Shown here: one piece after another, positions 7,893-16,579 of the stretch
Position numbering within the stretch: position 1 is the first letter of the stretch
Layout of the letters: the number at the start of each line of letters is the position of its first letter
NCBI RefSeq assembly: GCF_016863615.1
Contig: NZ_BOPF01000031.1
Coordinates: 62,001-126,000, forward strand
Reading direction: 5' to 3'
From: Virgisporangium aliadipatigenens
GTDB taxonomy: Bacteria > Actinomycetota > Actinomycetes > Mycobacteriales > Micromonosporaceae
DNA: 64,000 nt
The notes under the pieces: generated by a model
Database searches by the model: none
The model's input: the letters and a program-made list of their open reading frames with translations, nothing else
What the model was told of the DNA's origin: nothing
Made by a program: the position numbers and the translations under genes

Positions 7893-10078
7893 ACGACAAG
7901 TGCCAGGAGCCGGACTGCACCGGTACCTACGCGGCCGACGGGTTCTGCGACGAGTGCGGCGCCCAGCGTTCCGCCGCGCCCGCCGTCCTGTCCGCGTCCA
8001 CCCAACCGGCGACCTCGTCGAGCCGGGCCTCGCAGCGGACCGGGACCTCGTCATCGAGATCCACCGGCCGGCGCACCGCGCGCGGCGGCCTCGGCGCCGG
8101 CATGGTCGACGTGCCGCCGGTCCCGTTGCGCGACCCGGCGAGCGCCGTCATGGCCCACCCCGAGGTCCCGGAGAAGCGCCGCTTCTGCGGCCGCTGCGAG
8201 AGCCCGGTCGGCCGTTCCCGCGATGGCAAGCCGGGCCGCACCGAGGGCTTCTGTCCGAGCTGCCGCACCCCGTTCTCGTTCGAACCGCGGCTCAAGGGCG
8301 GCGACCGCGTCGGCGGCCGGTACGAGGTGCTCGGCTGCCTGGCGCACGGCGGGCTCGGTTGGATCTACCTGGCCCGCGACACCAACGTCAGCGACACCGT
8401 CGCCGACCGCTGGGTGGTGCTCAAGGGCCTGATCGACACCGGCGACCCGGACGCCGCGCTGGCCGCCATCGCCGAACGCCGCTTCCTCGTCAGCGTCAGC
8501 CACCCGAACATCGTCACCATCCACGACCTCGTCGAGCACCCCGATCCGAAGACGGGCGTGCCGGTCAGCTACATCGTGATGGAGTACATCGGCGGGCGTT
8601 CGCTGCGCGACGTGGCGCTCGATCACCGCCGTGCCGCCGGCGGGCCGCTGCCGCTGCCCCAGGTGCTGGCGTACGCGCTGGAGGTCCTGCCGGCGCTGGG
8701 CTACCTGCACGGGCGCGACCTCATCTACTGCGACTTCAAGCCGGACAACGTGATCCAGGCCGAGGAACAGCTGAAGCTGATCGACCTCGGCGGGGTGCGC
8801 CGCGCCGACGACCAGGAGAGCGCGATCTACGGCACCCCCGGCTACAAGGCGCCGGAGATCGGTGTGGAGGCGCCGGACGTCTCGACCGACCTGTACACCG
8901 TGGGCCGTTCGATGGCGGTGCTGAGCTTCGACTTCTCCGGCTTCACGAGCACCTACGAGTACTCGTTGCCGCCGGTGTCGGCCGTGCCGCTGTTCGCGCA
9001 GGAGGAGTCGTACCACCGGCTGCTGCGGCGCACGACGCACAGCGATCCCGCACGCCGGTTCGGCTCGGCGGCCGACCTCGTCGACCAGGTGACCGGTGTG
9101 CTGCGGGAGGTGCTCTCGGCCGCCGACGGGCAGGCGCGGGCGGCGCTGTCGACGTACTTCACGCCGGAACGGCGCACGTTCGGCACCGACGACCCGTCCG
9201 ACGGCGACGCGTCGGGGGTGCCGATCGACCTGGGCGCCGGAGCGCTGCTGCCCTCGCCCGAGCCGGCCTCGCTGCTGGCGGCGTTGCCGCTGCCGCTGCC
9301 GGACCCGGGTGATCCGAGCACGCCGCTGCTGGCCGCGTTGGTGGGCGCGGAGCCGGCCGACGTGGTGCGCGCGCTGGGCGACCAGGACCTGCCGGGCATC
9401 TCGGCGAAGCTGGCGCTGGCACTGGCGCGCACGGAGGCCGGCGACCCGGCGACGGCGCGGGCCGAACTGGACGCGCTGGACCCGCTGGAGTGGCGGGTGC
9501 CGTACTACCGCGGGCTGATCGCGCTGGCCGCCCGGGACATCGCGGCGGCGGTGCGGGAGTTCGACGCGGTGTACGACGCGGTGCCCGGCGAACCGGCCGT
9601 GCGGCTGGCCCTCGGCGTCGCCGTCGAGCTGGCCGGCGACGCCGGTGCGGCCGCCCGCCGCTACGAACGGGTCTGGCGGGTGGACCGCTCGTTCGTCAGC
9701 GCGGCGTTCGGGCTGGCGCGGGCGCGGGTCGCCCTGGGCCAACGAACGCTCGCACTGTCCACTTTGGACGAGGTGCCGGAGAATTCGAGCCACCGGGTCG
9801 CGGCACAACTGGCCGCCGTGCGGATCGAACTGTCCGGTGGCGACACGGTCGCCGCGGGGCGGCGTCTTGCGGCCGTGCGGCTGGACCCGTACAACCGGGC
9901 GCGGTGGCAGGTGGCCCTGCTCCAGTCCACATTGGACAAGAAGCCGCGGGCCGATCGGGAGGTGCGGGTGGCGCTGGAGAAGGCGTATCGGGAGTTCGCC
10001 GCGCAGGTGCAGGACCGGCCGGCCAGGATCGAACTGGTGGACCGCGCCAACGCCGTTCGGCCCCGGACGTGGGTATGA
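7889..10078 (+). CDS. pknG: PknG-type serine/threonine protein kinase
   Basis: 729 residues. An N-terminal zinc ribbon (Cys5, 10, 20, 23) is followed by a Ser/Thr-rich linker and a rubredoxin-like Cys4 module (Cys100, 103, 122, 125). The kinase domain starts near 141 (GGRYEVLG), with a Gly-loop AHGGLG, Lys179, catalytic loop YCDFKPDNV (Asp282) and DLG in place of DFG. The C-terminal third (about 450-700) is helical and TPR-like. The rubredoxin-kinase-TPR order is diagnostic of PknG, a soluble kinase controlling central nitrogen and carbon metabolism through FHA proteins. The extra N-terminal ribbon is less usual. The start GTG overlaps the preceding stop; GGGGGAG is just upstream. Two near-copies of the dispersed palindrome (9757-9769, 9925-9937) encode STLD. 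Confidence 0.93.
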   Translation: MNDKCQEPDCTGTYAADGFCDECGAQRSAAPAVLSASTQPATSSSRASQRTGTSSSRSTGRRTARGGLGAGMVDVPPVPLRDPASAVMAHPEVPEKRRFCGRCESPVGRSRDGKPGRTEGFCPSCRTPFSFEPRLKGGDRVGGRYEVLGCLAHGGLGWIYLARDTNVSDTVADRWVVLKGLIDTGDPDAALAAIAERRFLVSVSHPNIVTIHDLVEHPDPKTGVPVSYIVMEYIGGRSLRDVALDHRRAAGGPLPLPQVLAYALEVLPALGYLHGRDLIYCDFKPDNVIQAEEQLKLIDLGGVRRADDQESAIYGTPGYKAPEIGVEAPDVSTDLYTVGRSMAVLSFDFSGFTSTYEYSLPPVSAVPLFAQEESYHRLLRRTTHSDPARRFGSAADLVDQVTGVLREVLSAADGQARAALSTYFTPERRTFGTDDPSDGDASGVPIDLGAGALLPSPEPASLLAALPLPLPDPGDPSTPLLAALVGAEPADVVRALGDQDLPGISAKLALALARTEAGDPATARAELDALDPLEWRVPYYRGLIALAARDIAAAVREFDAVYDAVPGEPAVRLALGVAVELAGDAGAAARRYERVWRVDRSFVSAAFGLARARVALGQRTLALSTLDEVPENSSHRVAAQLAAVRIELSGGDTVAAGRRLAAVRLDPYNRARWQVALLQSTLDKKPRADREVRVALEKAYREFAAQVQDRPARIELVDRANAVRPRTWV

Positions 10079-11049
10079 GCGCGTGTGTGGCCTGTCGGGC
10101 CGAGCTCGGTCCCGGCGATCGGTTCTGTGAGGCCTGCGGGAGGGCGGTCGACGCACCGTCCACTGTGGAGAGTCTGCTGACCACCGAGGCACCCGACCAG
10201 CCCTGCCCGGACTGCCGGGAGACCGCGCCGCCCGACGGGTACGGGTACTGCCCGCACTGCGGGGCCCGCCGCGTCGTCGTCGCGGCCAGCGCCGAACTCG
10301 ACCTCGGCACCGTCGCCGGCGTCACCGACGTGGGCCGCCGCCGCGCCGCCAACGAGGACGCGCTCGCCATCGCCCGGGCCCCGGGCGTCTCCGCCGCCGT
10401 CGTCTGCGACGGCATCTCCACCGCCACCCGCGCCGACGTCGCCTCCGGCTCCGCCGTGCGCGCCGCGATCACGAGCATCATGGAGAACGGCGCCGGCCAC
10501 GCCCCGGAGGCGGCGCTGCTGCAGGCGGCCACCCGCGCCGGTGCGGCGGCCACGGCGCGGGCCGCCGGCGAGTTGGCCCCGAACCCGCCGTCCTGCACGC
10601 TCGTCGCCGGCATCGTGACGGCCGGTTCGGTGGCCGTGGCGTGGCTCGGCGACAGCCGCGCGTACTGGTTGCCCGTTCGGGGGGAGCCGCGGTGTGTGAC
10701 CGTCGACGACTCGCTCGCCGGGCAGCTCGGCGCGGCGGGTGTGCCCGTCTCGGGCGCGGATCCGCGCTCGCGCGCGCTGCTGCGCTGGATCGGTGCCGAC
10801 GCACCGGCCGGACCCGCGCACACGGCGGTCTTCTCTCCCGAGGGCCCCGGCACGCTCGTGCTCTGCTCCGACGGGCTGTCCCACTACTTCGACGCGGCAG
10901 GCGAACTGGCGGCGGCCGTTCCGGCCGGTGACCCGTCCGCGGTGGCGCGCACCCTGGTCGACCTGGCCAACGCGCGGGGCGGCCACGACAACGTGACGGT
11001 GGCGGTGCTGCCGTTCCCTATCCCGGAGGAGGGAGGCAACGATGAGTGA
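10075..11049 (+). CDS. PP2C-family Ser/Thr phosphatase with two N-terminal zinc ribbons
   Basis: 324 residues. Two CxxC...CxxC ribbons (Cys4/7/18/21 and Cys44/47/59/62) precede a PP2C catalytic domain from about residue 75. Metal-binding motifs are present: GxxRxxNEDA (Asn93-Asp95), VVCDGIST (Asp112-Gly113), GDSRAY, CSDGLS and GGHDNVTV. It is therefore probably an active Mg/Mn-dependent phosphatase, likely opposing PknG. The ATG overlaps the pknG stop (ATGA at 10075-10078), and the coding end overlaps the next gene by 8 bp. A near-copy of the palindrome (10158-10170) sits in the linker between the ribbons. Confidence 0.9.
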   Translation: MSACVACRAELGPGDRFCEACGRAVDAPSTVESLLTTEAPDQPCPDCRETAPPDGYGYCPHCGARRVVVAASAELDLGTVAGVTDVGRRRAANEDALAIARAPGVSAAVVCDGISTATRADVASGSAVRAAITSIMENGAGHAPEAALLQAATRAGAAATARAAGELAPNPPSCTLVAGIVTAGSVAVAWLGDSRAYWLPVRGEPRCVTVDDSLAGQLGAAGVPVSGADPRSRALLRWIGADAPAGPAHTAVFSPEGPGTLVLCSDGLSHYFDAAGELAAAVPAGDPSAVARTLVDLANARGGHDNVTVAVLPFPIPEEGGNDE

Positions 11050-12334
11050 CTTCACCGTTGAGGCCGACTGGAGTCCGCACCTCGCCGTCGACGGGGGCGT
11101 GGTCGACATCATCGTGACCGTGACGAGCAGCGCCGGCGGCGCCCCTGCCGCACAGGGCGCGGCACCGAGCGTGGCACAGGTGATCATGGTCGACTGCTCC
11201 GGTTCCATGGCCGGGCGGGAGATCGAGGAGGCCAAGCGCGCCACGAACGCCGCCATCGACGCGCTCCGCGACGGCGTCAGGTTCGCGGTCATCGCCGGGA
11301 CCGAGCGGGCGCAGGCGGCGTTCCCGGTCAACCAGACGCTCGTCCCGGCGAACGACCGCACGCGCCGCGAGGCGAAGCAGGCCGTCCGCACGATGCGGGC
11401 CGGCGGCGGCACGGCGATCGGCCAGTGGCTCACCCTGGCCCGGCACCTGTTCCAGGCCGACCCGGCGGAGATCCGGCACGCGATCCTGCTCACCGACGGC
11501 GCGAACGGCGAAGCCCGCGGCACCCTCGCCCGCGTGCTCGAGGAGTGCGCCGGCGCGTTCGTGTGCGACAGCCGCGGCGTCGGCTCCGGCTGGGTCGCCA
11601 CCGAACTGCGCGCCATCGCCTCGGCGCTGCTCGGCACGGCCGACGCGCTCGCCGACTCGGGTGACCTGGCCACGGAGTTCCGTTCGATGATCGAGGCGCA
11701 GATGGGCAAGGTCGTGGCCGACGTGGGCCTGCGGCTGTGGACCCCGGCCGGAGCGGACGTGCGCGCGGTCAAGCAGGTGTTCCCGGAGGTGGTCGACCTG
11801 ACGACCCGCCGCACCGAGGTGAACGCCCGCTCCGGCGACTACCCGCTCGGCGCCTGGGGCGCGGAGAGCCGCGACTACCACGTGAGCCTCTCGGTGCCGG
11901 GCGCCAAGCCGTTGGAGACCCGGGCGGTGCTGCGGGCCGGCGTGGTCGCCCGCGACGGCACCCCGCTCGCCGAACAGAAGCTCGTGACGGCCACCTGGAC
12001 CGAGGACATCGAACAGTCCACCAAGGTGAACCCGCGCGTGGCGCAGTACCTCGGCCAGACCGAGCTGGACGAGGCGATCCAGGAGGCCGTCGCGGCGCGC
12101 AAGGCCGGCGACACGGAACGGGCCACGGCGAAGTTCGGCCGGGCGGCCAAACTGGCGCACGAGACCGGGCGCGTCGGCACGCTCAAGCTCATCGAGAAGG
12201 CGGTCGAGGTCGTCGACGCCCCGTCCGGCACGGTGAAGCTGCGCACGACGGGAGGCGTCTCGCGCGACGAGGAGATGCTGGAGGCCCGGTCGCAGAAGAC
12301 CGCGCGGGTGGGTCGCGGGACGAAGGAGAGCTGA
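11042..12334 (+). CDS. von Willebrand factor A domain protein
   Basis: 430 residues, no signal peptide. The VWA domain (about 45-215) has an intact MIDAS: DCSGSM at 51-56, a middle Thr region (GGGTAIG) and TDG. The middle is beta-rich, and the C-terminal helical part (about 320-395) contains QEAVAARKAGDTERATAKFG, a TPR-like bundle. It lies between a PP2C phosphatase and an FHA protein, overlapping both by a few bases. VWA proteins of this sort act as metal-dependent protein-interaction modules; a phospho-dependent complex with the neighbours is inferred, not shown. SD sequence GGAGGGAGG lies just before the ATG. Confidence 0.88.
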   Translation: MSDFTVEADWSPHLAVDGGVVDIIVTVTSSAGGAPAAQGAAPSVAQVIMVDCSGSMAGREIEEAKRATNAAIDALRDGVRFAVIAGTERAQAAFPVNQTLVPANDRTRREAKQAVRTMRAGGGTAIGQWLTLARHLFQADPAEIRHAILLTDGANGEARGTLARVLEECAGAFVCDSRGVGSGWVATELRAIASALLGTADALADSGDLATEFRSMIEAQMGKVVADVGLRLWTPAGADVRAVKQVFPEVVDLTTRRTEVNARSGDYPLGAWGAESRDYHVSLSVPGAKPLETRAVLRAGVVARDGTPLAEQKLVTATWTEDIEQSTKVNPRVAQYLGQTELDEAIQEAVAARKAGDTERATAKFGRAAKLAHETGRVGTLKLIEKAVEVVDAPSGTVKLRTTGGVSRDEEMLEARSQKTARVGRGTKES

Positions 12335-13110
12335 TGGTGCGCTGTCCCGAGGGACACGAGTCGGAGACCGCGGACTTCTGCGACGTCTGCGGCGCACAGA
12401 TCGGCGCGGCCGTCCCGGCGGCCGCCGCTGTTCCGTCCGCAGCGGCCGGTCCGGCGTCGGCGTCGGCGTCGGCGTCGGACGAGCGGTGCCCGTTGTGCGG
12501 GACGCCGCGGGACGGGCGGTTCTGTGAGAACGACGGCTACGACTTCCTGCTGCGCGCGGGCGGCGCGGTGGAGACCCCGGGCCCGCCGGCGGGCGGACCC
12601 GATGTACCTGACGGGCCCGGCGGCCCGGGCCTGCACGAACCGCACGCTCCGTCCACAGTGGACGGTACGGGCACCGGCAGCGGCGGCGGCAACAACGGCG
12701 ACAGCGGCTGGCGCCTCATCGTCACCGCCGACGCCGAACACCACCGCCGGATGGTCGCCCTGGCCGGCCCGGAGGAGACCGCCGGCTACCCGTTCCCGGC
12801 GTTCCTGCCGGCGCGGACGTTCGCCGTCGGGGGCGCGCAGACGCTGATCGGGCGGCGCAGCCGGTCCCGTGGGCTCAACCCGGAGGTGGACCTGTCCGGG
12901 CCGCCGGAGGATCCGGGCGTGTCGCACGCGCAGGCCATGGTGCTGGTGCAGCCGGACGGGTCGGTGGCCGTCGTGGACCTCGACTCGTCCAACGGCACCT
13001 ACGTCAACGGCGCCATCGAGGCGATCCCGCCGATGACCCCGGTGCCGCTGTCGGCCGGTGATCGCATTCACGTCGGGCTCTGGACCACGCTCACGCTCAC
13101 CGACGGGTGA
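12334..13110 (+). CDS. FHA-domain protein with N-terminal zinc ribbons
   Basis: 258 residues. A first ribbon has Cys4, His8, Cys16 and Cys19; a second Cys-rich motif has Cys52, Cys55 and Cys64. An Ala/Ser then Gly/Pro-rich linker leads to a C-terminal FHA domain with IGRRSRSRG (about 172), GVSHAQA (about 195) and DLDSSNGTYVNG (about 213-224). These are the phosphothreonine-binding signatures. It is the last gene of the operon, and a candidate PknG substrate or reader by analogy with GarA, although its architecture differs from GarA (about 150 residues, no ribbons). An exact copy of the palindrome lies in the linker (12651-12663). Confidence 0.9.
   Translation: MVRCPEGHESETADFCDVCGAQIGAAVPAAAAVPSAAAGPASASASASDERCPLCGTPRDGRFCENDGYDFLLRAGGAVETPGPPAGGPDVPDGPGGPGLHEPHAPSTVDGTGTGSGGGNNGDSGWRLIVTADAEHHRRMVALAGPEETAGYPFPAFLPARTFAVGGAQTLIGRRSRSRGLNPEVDLSGPPEDPGVSHAQAMVLVQPDGSVAVVDLDSSNGTYVNGAIEAIPPMTPVPLSAGDRIHVGLWTTLTLTDG
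12651..12663. repeat. Dispersed palindrome GTCCAC-A-GTGGAC, exact copy
   Basis: Exact copy in the low-complexity linker of the FHA protein, read as Ser-Thr-Val-Asp. Confidence 0.75.
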
Positions 13111-13122
13111 ACGGATCGGTTA

Positions 13123-13137
13123 CACGCCTGTGGCGTG
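13123..13137 (+). terminator. Small hairpin after the pknG operon
   Basis: Stem CACGCC/GGCGTG with a 3-base loop, 13 bases after the FHA gene stop. There is no T-run, so it is only a weak intrinsic terminator candidate. The rest of the gap to 13293 shows nothing else I can name. Confidence 0.3.
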
Positions 13138-13293
13138 CCTCATTCGGGACGCGTCCTCGTTCGGTGACGCCGGATGGTTGATCGATAACCTCCCGGCCGG
13201 TCGCAAACAGCGACTGCCAAGTTGCGCAACGAAGCGTCCGTTGGCCGCCACCACCGGCGAGCGGGCGCGCGCCCTCACGAACAGGACGTGCAC

Positions 13294-14031
13294 GTGCGTA
13301 AGAGCAGAATCGCCCTCACCCTCGCGGCGGTGGCGGCGGCCCTCGTCACCGCCACCCCGCAGGCCGCCGTCGCGGCACCCGACCCGCTGCCCACGGCGAT
13401 CGTCGCTACGTTCGACGTCGTCGGGGAGACGTTCCGGGTCGAGTTCGACGACCCGAACGAGATCGAGAAGGTCTACGCGGCGGCCGCGGCCAAGGACGGC
13501 GAGCAGTATCCCTTCCCGATCGGGACCATCGACTGGAGCGGTCCCGGTGTGAACACCGGCTACCCGTGGCACCTCAAGGACGCCACCATGGTCGACTGGG
13601 CCATCGAATGGTGCGACGGCCGCCCGAGCATGGTCGTTGCCGGTGTGTGGGGCCCGCCCACCTACTGCCCCTGGGGCGCCAAGGTCGTGCAGATCGAGGC
13701 GGTGAACCCCAGGATCGCGGCGGTGGACCCGGTGGTCGCCACGTTCGACGTGCGGGGTCAGGCGCTCCGCGTGCAGTTCACCGACCCGAACGCGATCGCC
13801 GACCTGTACGACGTCGAGGCGGGCCGGGCCAGCATGTTCCCGATGGGTCGGATCGTCTGGGGCGAGACCCAGGTGAACCTCGGCTACGCGTGGCACCTCG
13901 CGGACGCCGTCATGGTGGAGGCGGCCGCCGAGGTGTGCGACGGCCGCCCCAGTGACATCGTCGAGGGCAAGTGGAAGCCGGCCAACTTCTGCCCGTGGAG
14001 CGCGAAGCTCACGCACATCACGAAGGGGTAA
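13294..14031 (+). CDS. Secreted protein with two tandem BP74-like domains
   Basis: 245 residues from GTG 13294 (GTG 13288 also possible; the frame is open further upstream but without a signal). A Sec signal peptide (RKSRIALTLAAVAAALV, cleavage likely at AVA-AP) is followed by two homologous modules of about 105 residues. Each has VATFDV, FRVxFxDPN, FPxGxIxW, GYxWHLxDAxMVxxA, CDGRPS and CPWxAK. These resemble the N-terminal domain of BP74-type calmodulin-binding proteins of Dictyostelium; this is from memory of the motif pattern. The paired Cys in each repeat (CDGRPS, CPW) could form a disulphide. The function is unknown. It ends convergently with, and overlaps by 14 bp, the GH94 gene. Confidence 0.75.
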   Translation: MRKSRIALTLAAVAAALVTATPQAAVAAPDPLPTAIVATFDVVGETFRVEFDDPNEIEKVYAAAAAKDGEQYPFPIGTIDWSGPGVNTGYPWHLKDATMVDWAIEWCDGRPSMVVAGVWGPPTYCPWGAKVVQIEAVNPRIAAVDPVVATFDVRGQALRVQFTDPNAIADLYDVEAGRASMFPMGRIVWGETQVNLGYAWHLADAVMVEAAAEVCDGRPSDIVEGKWKPANFCPWSAKLTHITKG

Positions 14032-16468
14032 GCGTCACCTCCACCCGCACCGTCGCGCCGGCCGGCGCGAGCGGGACCAGGGTGCCCTCGACCCGGGTGC
14101 CGTCGACCACGAGATGGTCGGCGCGCCCGGGTCCGTTCGGTTGGCGCACCTCGATCTCGTACGTCGCGCCGCGGAACCGTCGGGTCGCCGTGAAGCCGTC
14201 CCAGTCGCCGGGGATCACCGGGTCGATCCGCAGGCCGTCGAAGTCGGCGCGCAGCCCCAGGATCCACTGGCTGATGGCGGCGAAGTTCCACGCGGCGGTG
14301 CCGGTGAGCCAGGAGTTCTTCGCCTCGCCGTGGGTGGGCGCGTCCTTGCCGGCGATCATCTGCGCGTAGACGTACGGCTCGCAGCGGTGCACCTCGCTGA
14401 TGTCCTCGCGGGCCGAGGGATTGATCCGGCGGTAGTAGTCGTACGCAGCGTCGCCGTTGCCCCGCATCGCCTCCGCGATCATGATCCACGGGTTGGTGTG
14501 GCAGAAGATGCCGGCGTTCTCCTTGTAGCCCGGCGGGTAGGTGGAGATCTCACCCAGTTCGACGTGGTAGGAGGAGTAGGCGGGCTGCTGGAGCACGATG
14601 CCGTGCGGGGTGGCGAGGCGTTCGGCGACGCTGTCCAGCGCCCGCGCGGCGGTGCCGTCACCCAGGCCCACGCCGGCGAGCACGCACATGCCCTGCGGTT
14701 CGATGAAGATCTGGCCCTCGGCGTTCTCGCTGGAGCCGATGACCGTCCCGAAGTAGTCGTACGCCCGGCGGAACCAGGCGCCGTCCCAGCCGTGCTCGGC
14801 GATCGTGCCGGTCATCTTCTCGGCGTTCTGTCGATAGGACTCCGCCTCGTCCGCGAACCCGCACCCGGCCGCGATCTCGGCCAGTTCCTTGGCGGCGAGC
14901 ACGAACAGCCCGGCGATGAAGACGGACTCGGCGACCCCACCCTCGCGGTTGCCCGTCGTCTGGAACGACTCGCCCGGCTCCTCGGAGAAGCAGTTGAGGT
15001 TGAGGCAGTCGTTCCAGTCGGCGCGGCCGATCAGCGGCAGCCCGTGCGGGCCGAGGCGGTCCAGCGTGTACGAGACCGAACGGCGCAGGTGCTCGTACAG
15101 CGACACCTCGCTGCCCGGCTTGTTGTCGAACGGCACGGCCTCGTCGAGGATCGCCTTGTCGCCGGTCTCCTTCAGGTAGGCGGCCACGCCGAGCACCAGC
15201 CACAGCGGGTCGTCGTTGAAGCCGCCGCCGATGTCGTTGTTCCCCCGCTTGGTGAGCGGCTGGTACTGGTGGTACGCCCCGCCGGTGTCGAGCTGGGTGG
15301 CGGCGATGTCGAGGATCCGTTCCTTCGCCCGTTCCGGGATCATGTGCACGAACCCGAGCAGATCCTGGTTGGAGTCGCGGAAGCCCATGCCGCGCCCGAT
15401 GCCGGACTCGTAGCCCGACGCCGATCGGCTCATGTTGAACGTGACCATGCACTGGTAGGCGTTCCAGATGTTGACCATGCGGTCGGTGTCGGCGTCGGGC
15501 GTGCGCACGGTCACCGTGTCGAGCAGCTTCGTCCAGTGGTCGCGAAGCGCTTCGAAGCCGCGTTCCACGGTGTCGCCGTCCAACCAGCGCTCGATGACCG
15601 GCCGCACCAGTCGCTTGTTGACCGTCTGCGAGCCGGGCGGGTCGAACTTCGCGTCGCGCGGGTTCTCCCAGTACCCCAGCAGGAAAACGATCTCCTTGGT
15701 CTCACCGGCGGCCAATGAAATCTTCACGTGGTGGCTGCCGTGCGGCGCCCAGCCGTTGGCGATCGAGTCGCTCGCCCGGCCGCGTTCGACGGCGATCGGG
15801 GTCTCCCAGCCGCGGTACGGCCCGAGGAACGCGTCGCGGTCGGTGTCGAACCCGGCCAGCGGCTCCGAGCAGGCGAAGTACGCGAAGTGGTCGCGCCGTT
15901 CGCGGTACTCGGTCTTGTGGTAGATGACCCCGTCGACGACCTCGACCTGGCCGGTGGAGAAGTTGCGCTGGAAGTTGGTGGTGTCGTCCTGCGCGTCCCA
16001 GAGGCAGAACTCCACCGACGAGAACAGGCTCAGCTCGGCCCGGTTGTGCCGCCGGTTGGTGACCCGCACCCGCCACACCTCGAGCGTCTCGCCGAGCGGC
16101 ACGTAGTAGAGCGTCTCGGCGTGGATGCCCCGGTAGGTGGAGCTGATCTGCGTGTAGGAGAGCCCGTGGCGGGCCTCGTAGGAGTCGAGTTCGGTGCGGG
16201 TCGGCTGCCACGACGGCGACCAGTACCGGCCGTCGCTGTCGTCGCGCAGGTAGACGTACCGTCCGCCGAGGTCGCGGGGCGCGTTGTTGTAGCGGTATCG
16301 GGTGAGCCGGCGCAGCTTCGCGTCGCGGTAGAACGAGTAGCCGCCCCCGGTGTTGGACACGATTCCGAAGTAGGAGTCGGTGCCCAGGTAGTTGATCCAC
16401 GGCAGGGGAGTGTCGGGGCGGTCTATGACGTACTCGCGACGATCATCGTCAAAGTGTCCGAAGCGCAC
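14018..16468 (-). CDS. Cellobiose phosphorylase (glycoside hydrolase family 94)
   Basis: 816 residues, matching GH94 cellobiose phosphorylases (about 820). It has an N-terminal beta-sandwich with WINYLGTDSYFGIVSNTGGGYSF split across conserved blocks, and a catalytic (alpha/alpha)6 barrel with SGYESGIGRGMGFRDSNQD. The general acid Asp is in RADWND (Asp484), and EPQGMC and PPGYKENAGIF are also present. It converts cellobiose plus phosphate to glucose 1-phosphate and glucose in the cytoplasm. No signal peptide or transporter is nearby. The start is GTG 16468 with GGAG 7 bases upstream. Its promoter carries a CebR-like operator, consistent with cellobiose induction. The 3' end overlaps the convergent BP74-like gene by 14 bp. 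Confidence 0.93.
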   Translation of the reverse strand: MRFGHFDDDRREYVIDRPDTPLPWINYLGTDSYFGIVSNTGGGYSFYRDAKLRRLTRYRYNNAPRDLGGRYVYLRDDSDGRYWSPSWQPTRTELDSYEARHGLSYTQISSTYRGIHAETLYYVPLGETLEVWRVRVTNRRHNRAELSLFSSVEFCLWDAQDDTTNFQRNFSTGQVEVVDGVIYHKTEYRERRDHFAYFACSEPLAGFDTDRDAFLGPYRGWETPIAVERGRASDSIANGWAPHGSHHVKISLAAGETKEIVFLLGYWENPRDAKFDPPGSQTVNKRLVRPVIERWLDGDTVERGFEALRDHWTKLLDTVTVRTPDADTDRMVNIWNAYQCMVTFNMSRSASGYESGIGRGMGFRDSNQDLLGFVHMIPERAKERILDIAATQLDTGGAYHQYQPLTKRGNNDIGGGFNDDPLWLVLGVAAYLKETGDKAILDEAVPFDNKPGSEVSLYEHLRRSVSYTLDRLGPHGLPLIGRADWNDCLNLNCFSEEPGESFQTTGNREGGVAESVFIAGLFVLAAKELAEIAAGCGFADEAESYRQNAEKMTGTIAEHGWDGAWFRRAYDYFGTVIGSSENAEGQIFIEPQGMCVLAGVGLGDGTAARALDSVAERLATPHGIVLQQPAYSSYHVELGEISTYPPGYKENAGIFCHTNPWIMIAEAMRGNGDAAYDYYRRINPSAREDISEVHRCEPYVYAQMIAGKDAPTHGEAKNSWLTGTAAWNFAAISQWILGLRADFDGLRIDPVIPGDWDGFTATRRFRGATYEIEVRQPNGPGRADHLVVDGTRVEGTLVPLAPAGATVRVEVTLTPS

Positions 16469-16515
16469 AGAAAACTCCCTAGGCCGACGGTGAGGAAAGG
16501 CTCCCGGTGGCGACT

Positions 16516-16529
16516 CGGGAGCGCTCCCA
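16516..16529. promoter_or_regulatory. CebR-type (LacI-family) operator
   Basis: CGGGAGCGCTCCCA contains the perfect 12-bp palindrome GGGAGCGCTCCC and differs at one base from the streptomycete CebR box TGGGAGCGCTCCCA. It lies 48-61 bp before the cellobiose phosphorylase start and directly after its candidate -10, where a repressor would cover the start site. No cebR gene is in the window. Confidence 0.8.
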
Positions 16530-16531
16530 TG

Positions 16532-16560
16532 AGCGTTGCCCCTCGCCCCTTACGTGTCAA
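16532..16560 (-). promoter_or_regulatory. Candidate promoter of the cellobiose phosphorylase gene
   Basis: On the minus strand TTGACA (16560-16555) is followed by a 17-bp spacer and AACGCT (16537-16532), a perfect -35 with a weak -10. The CebR-like operator begins 2 bases downstream. Confidence 0.5.
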
Positions 16561-16579
16561 TGGCGGTATGTTGGGCGCA

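Noticed and set aside
14000-15718. Plus-strand frames opposite the cellobiose phosphorylase gene
   Set aside because: No SD, no domains, and they cover a well-conserved GH94 coding region.
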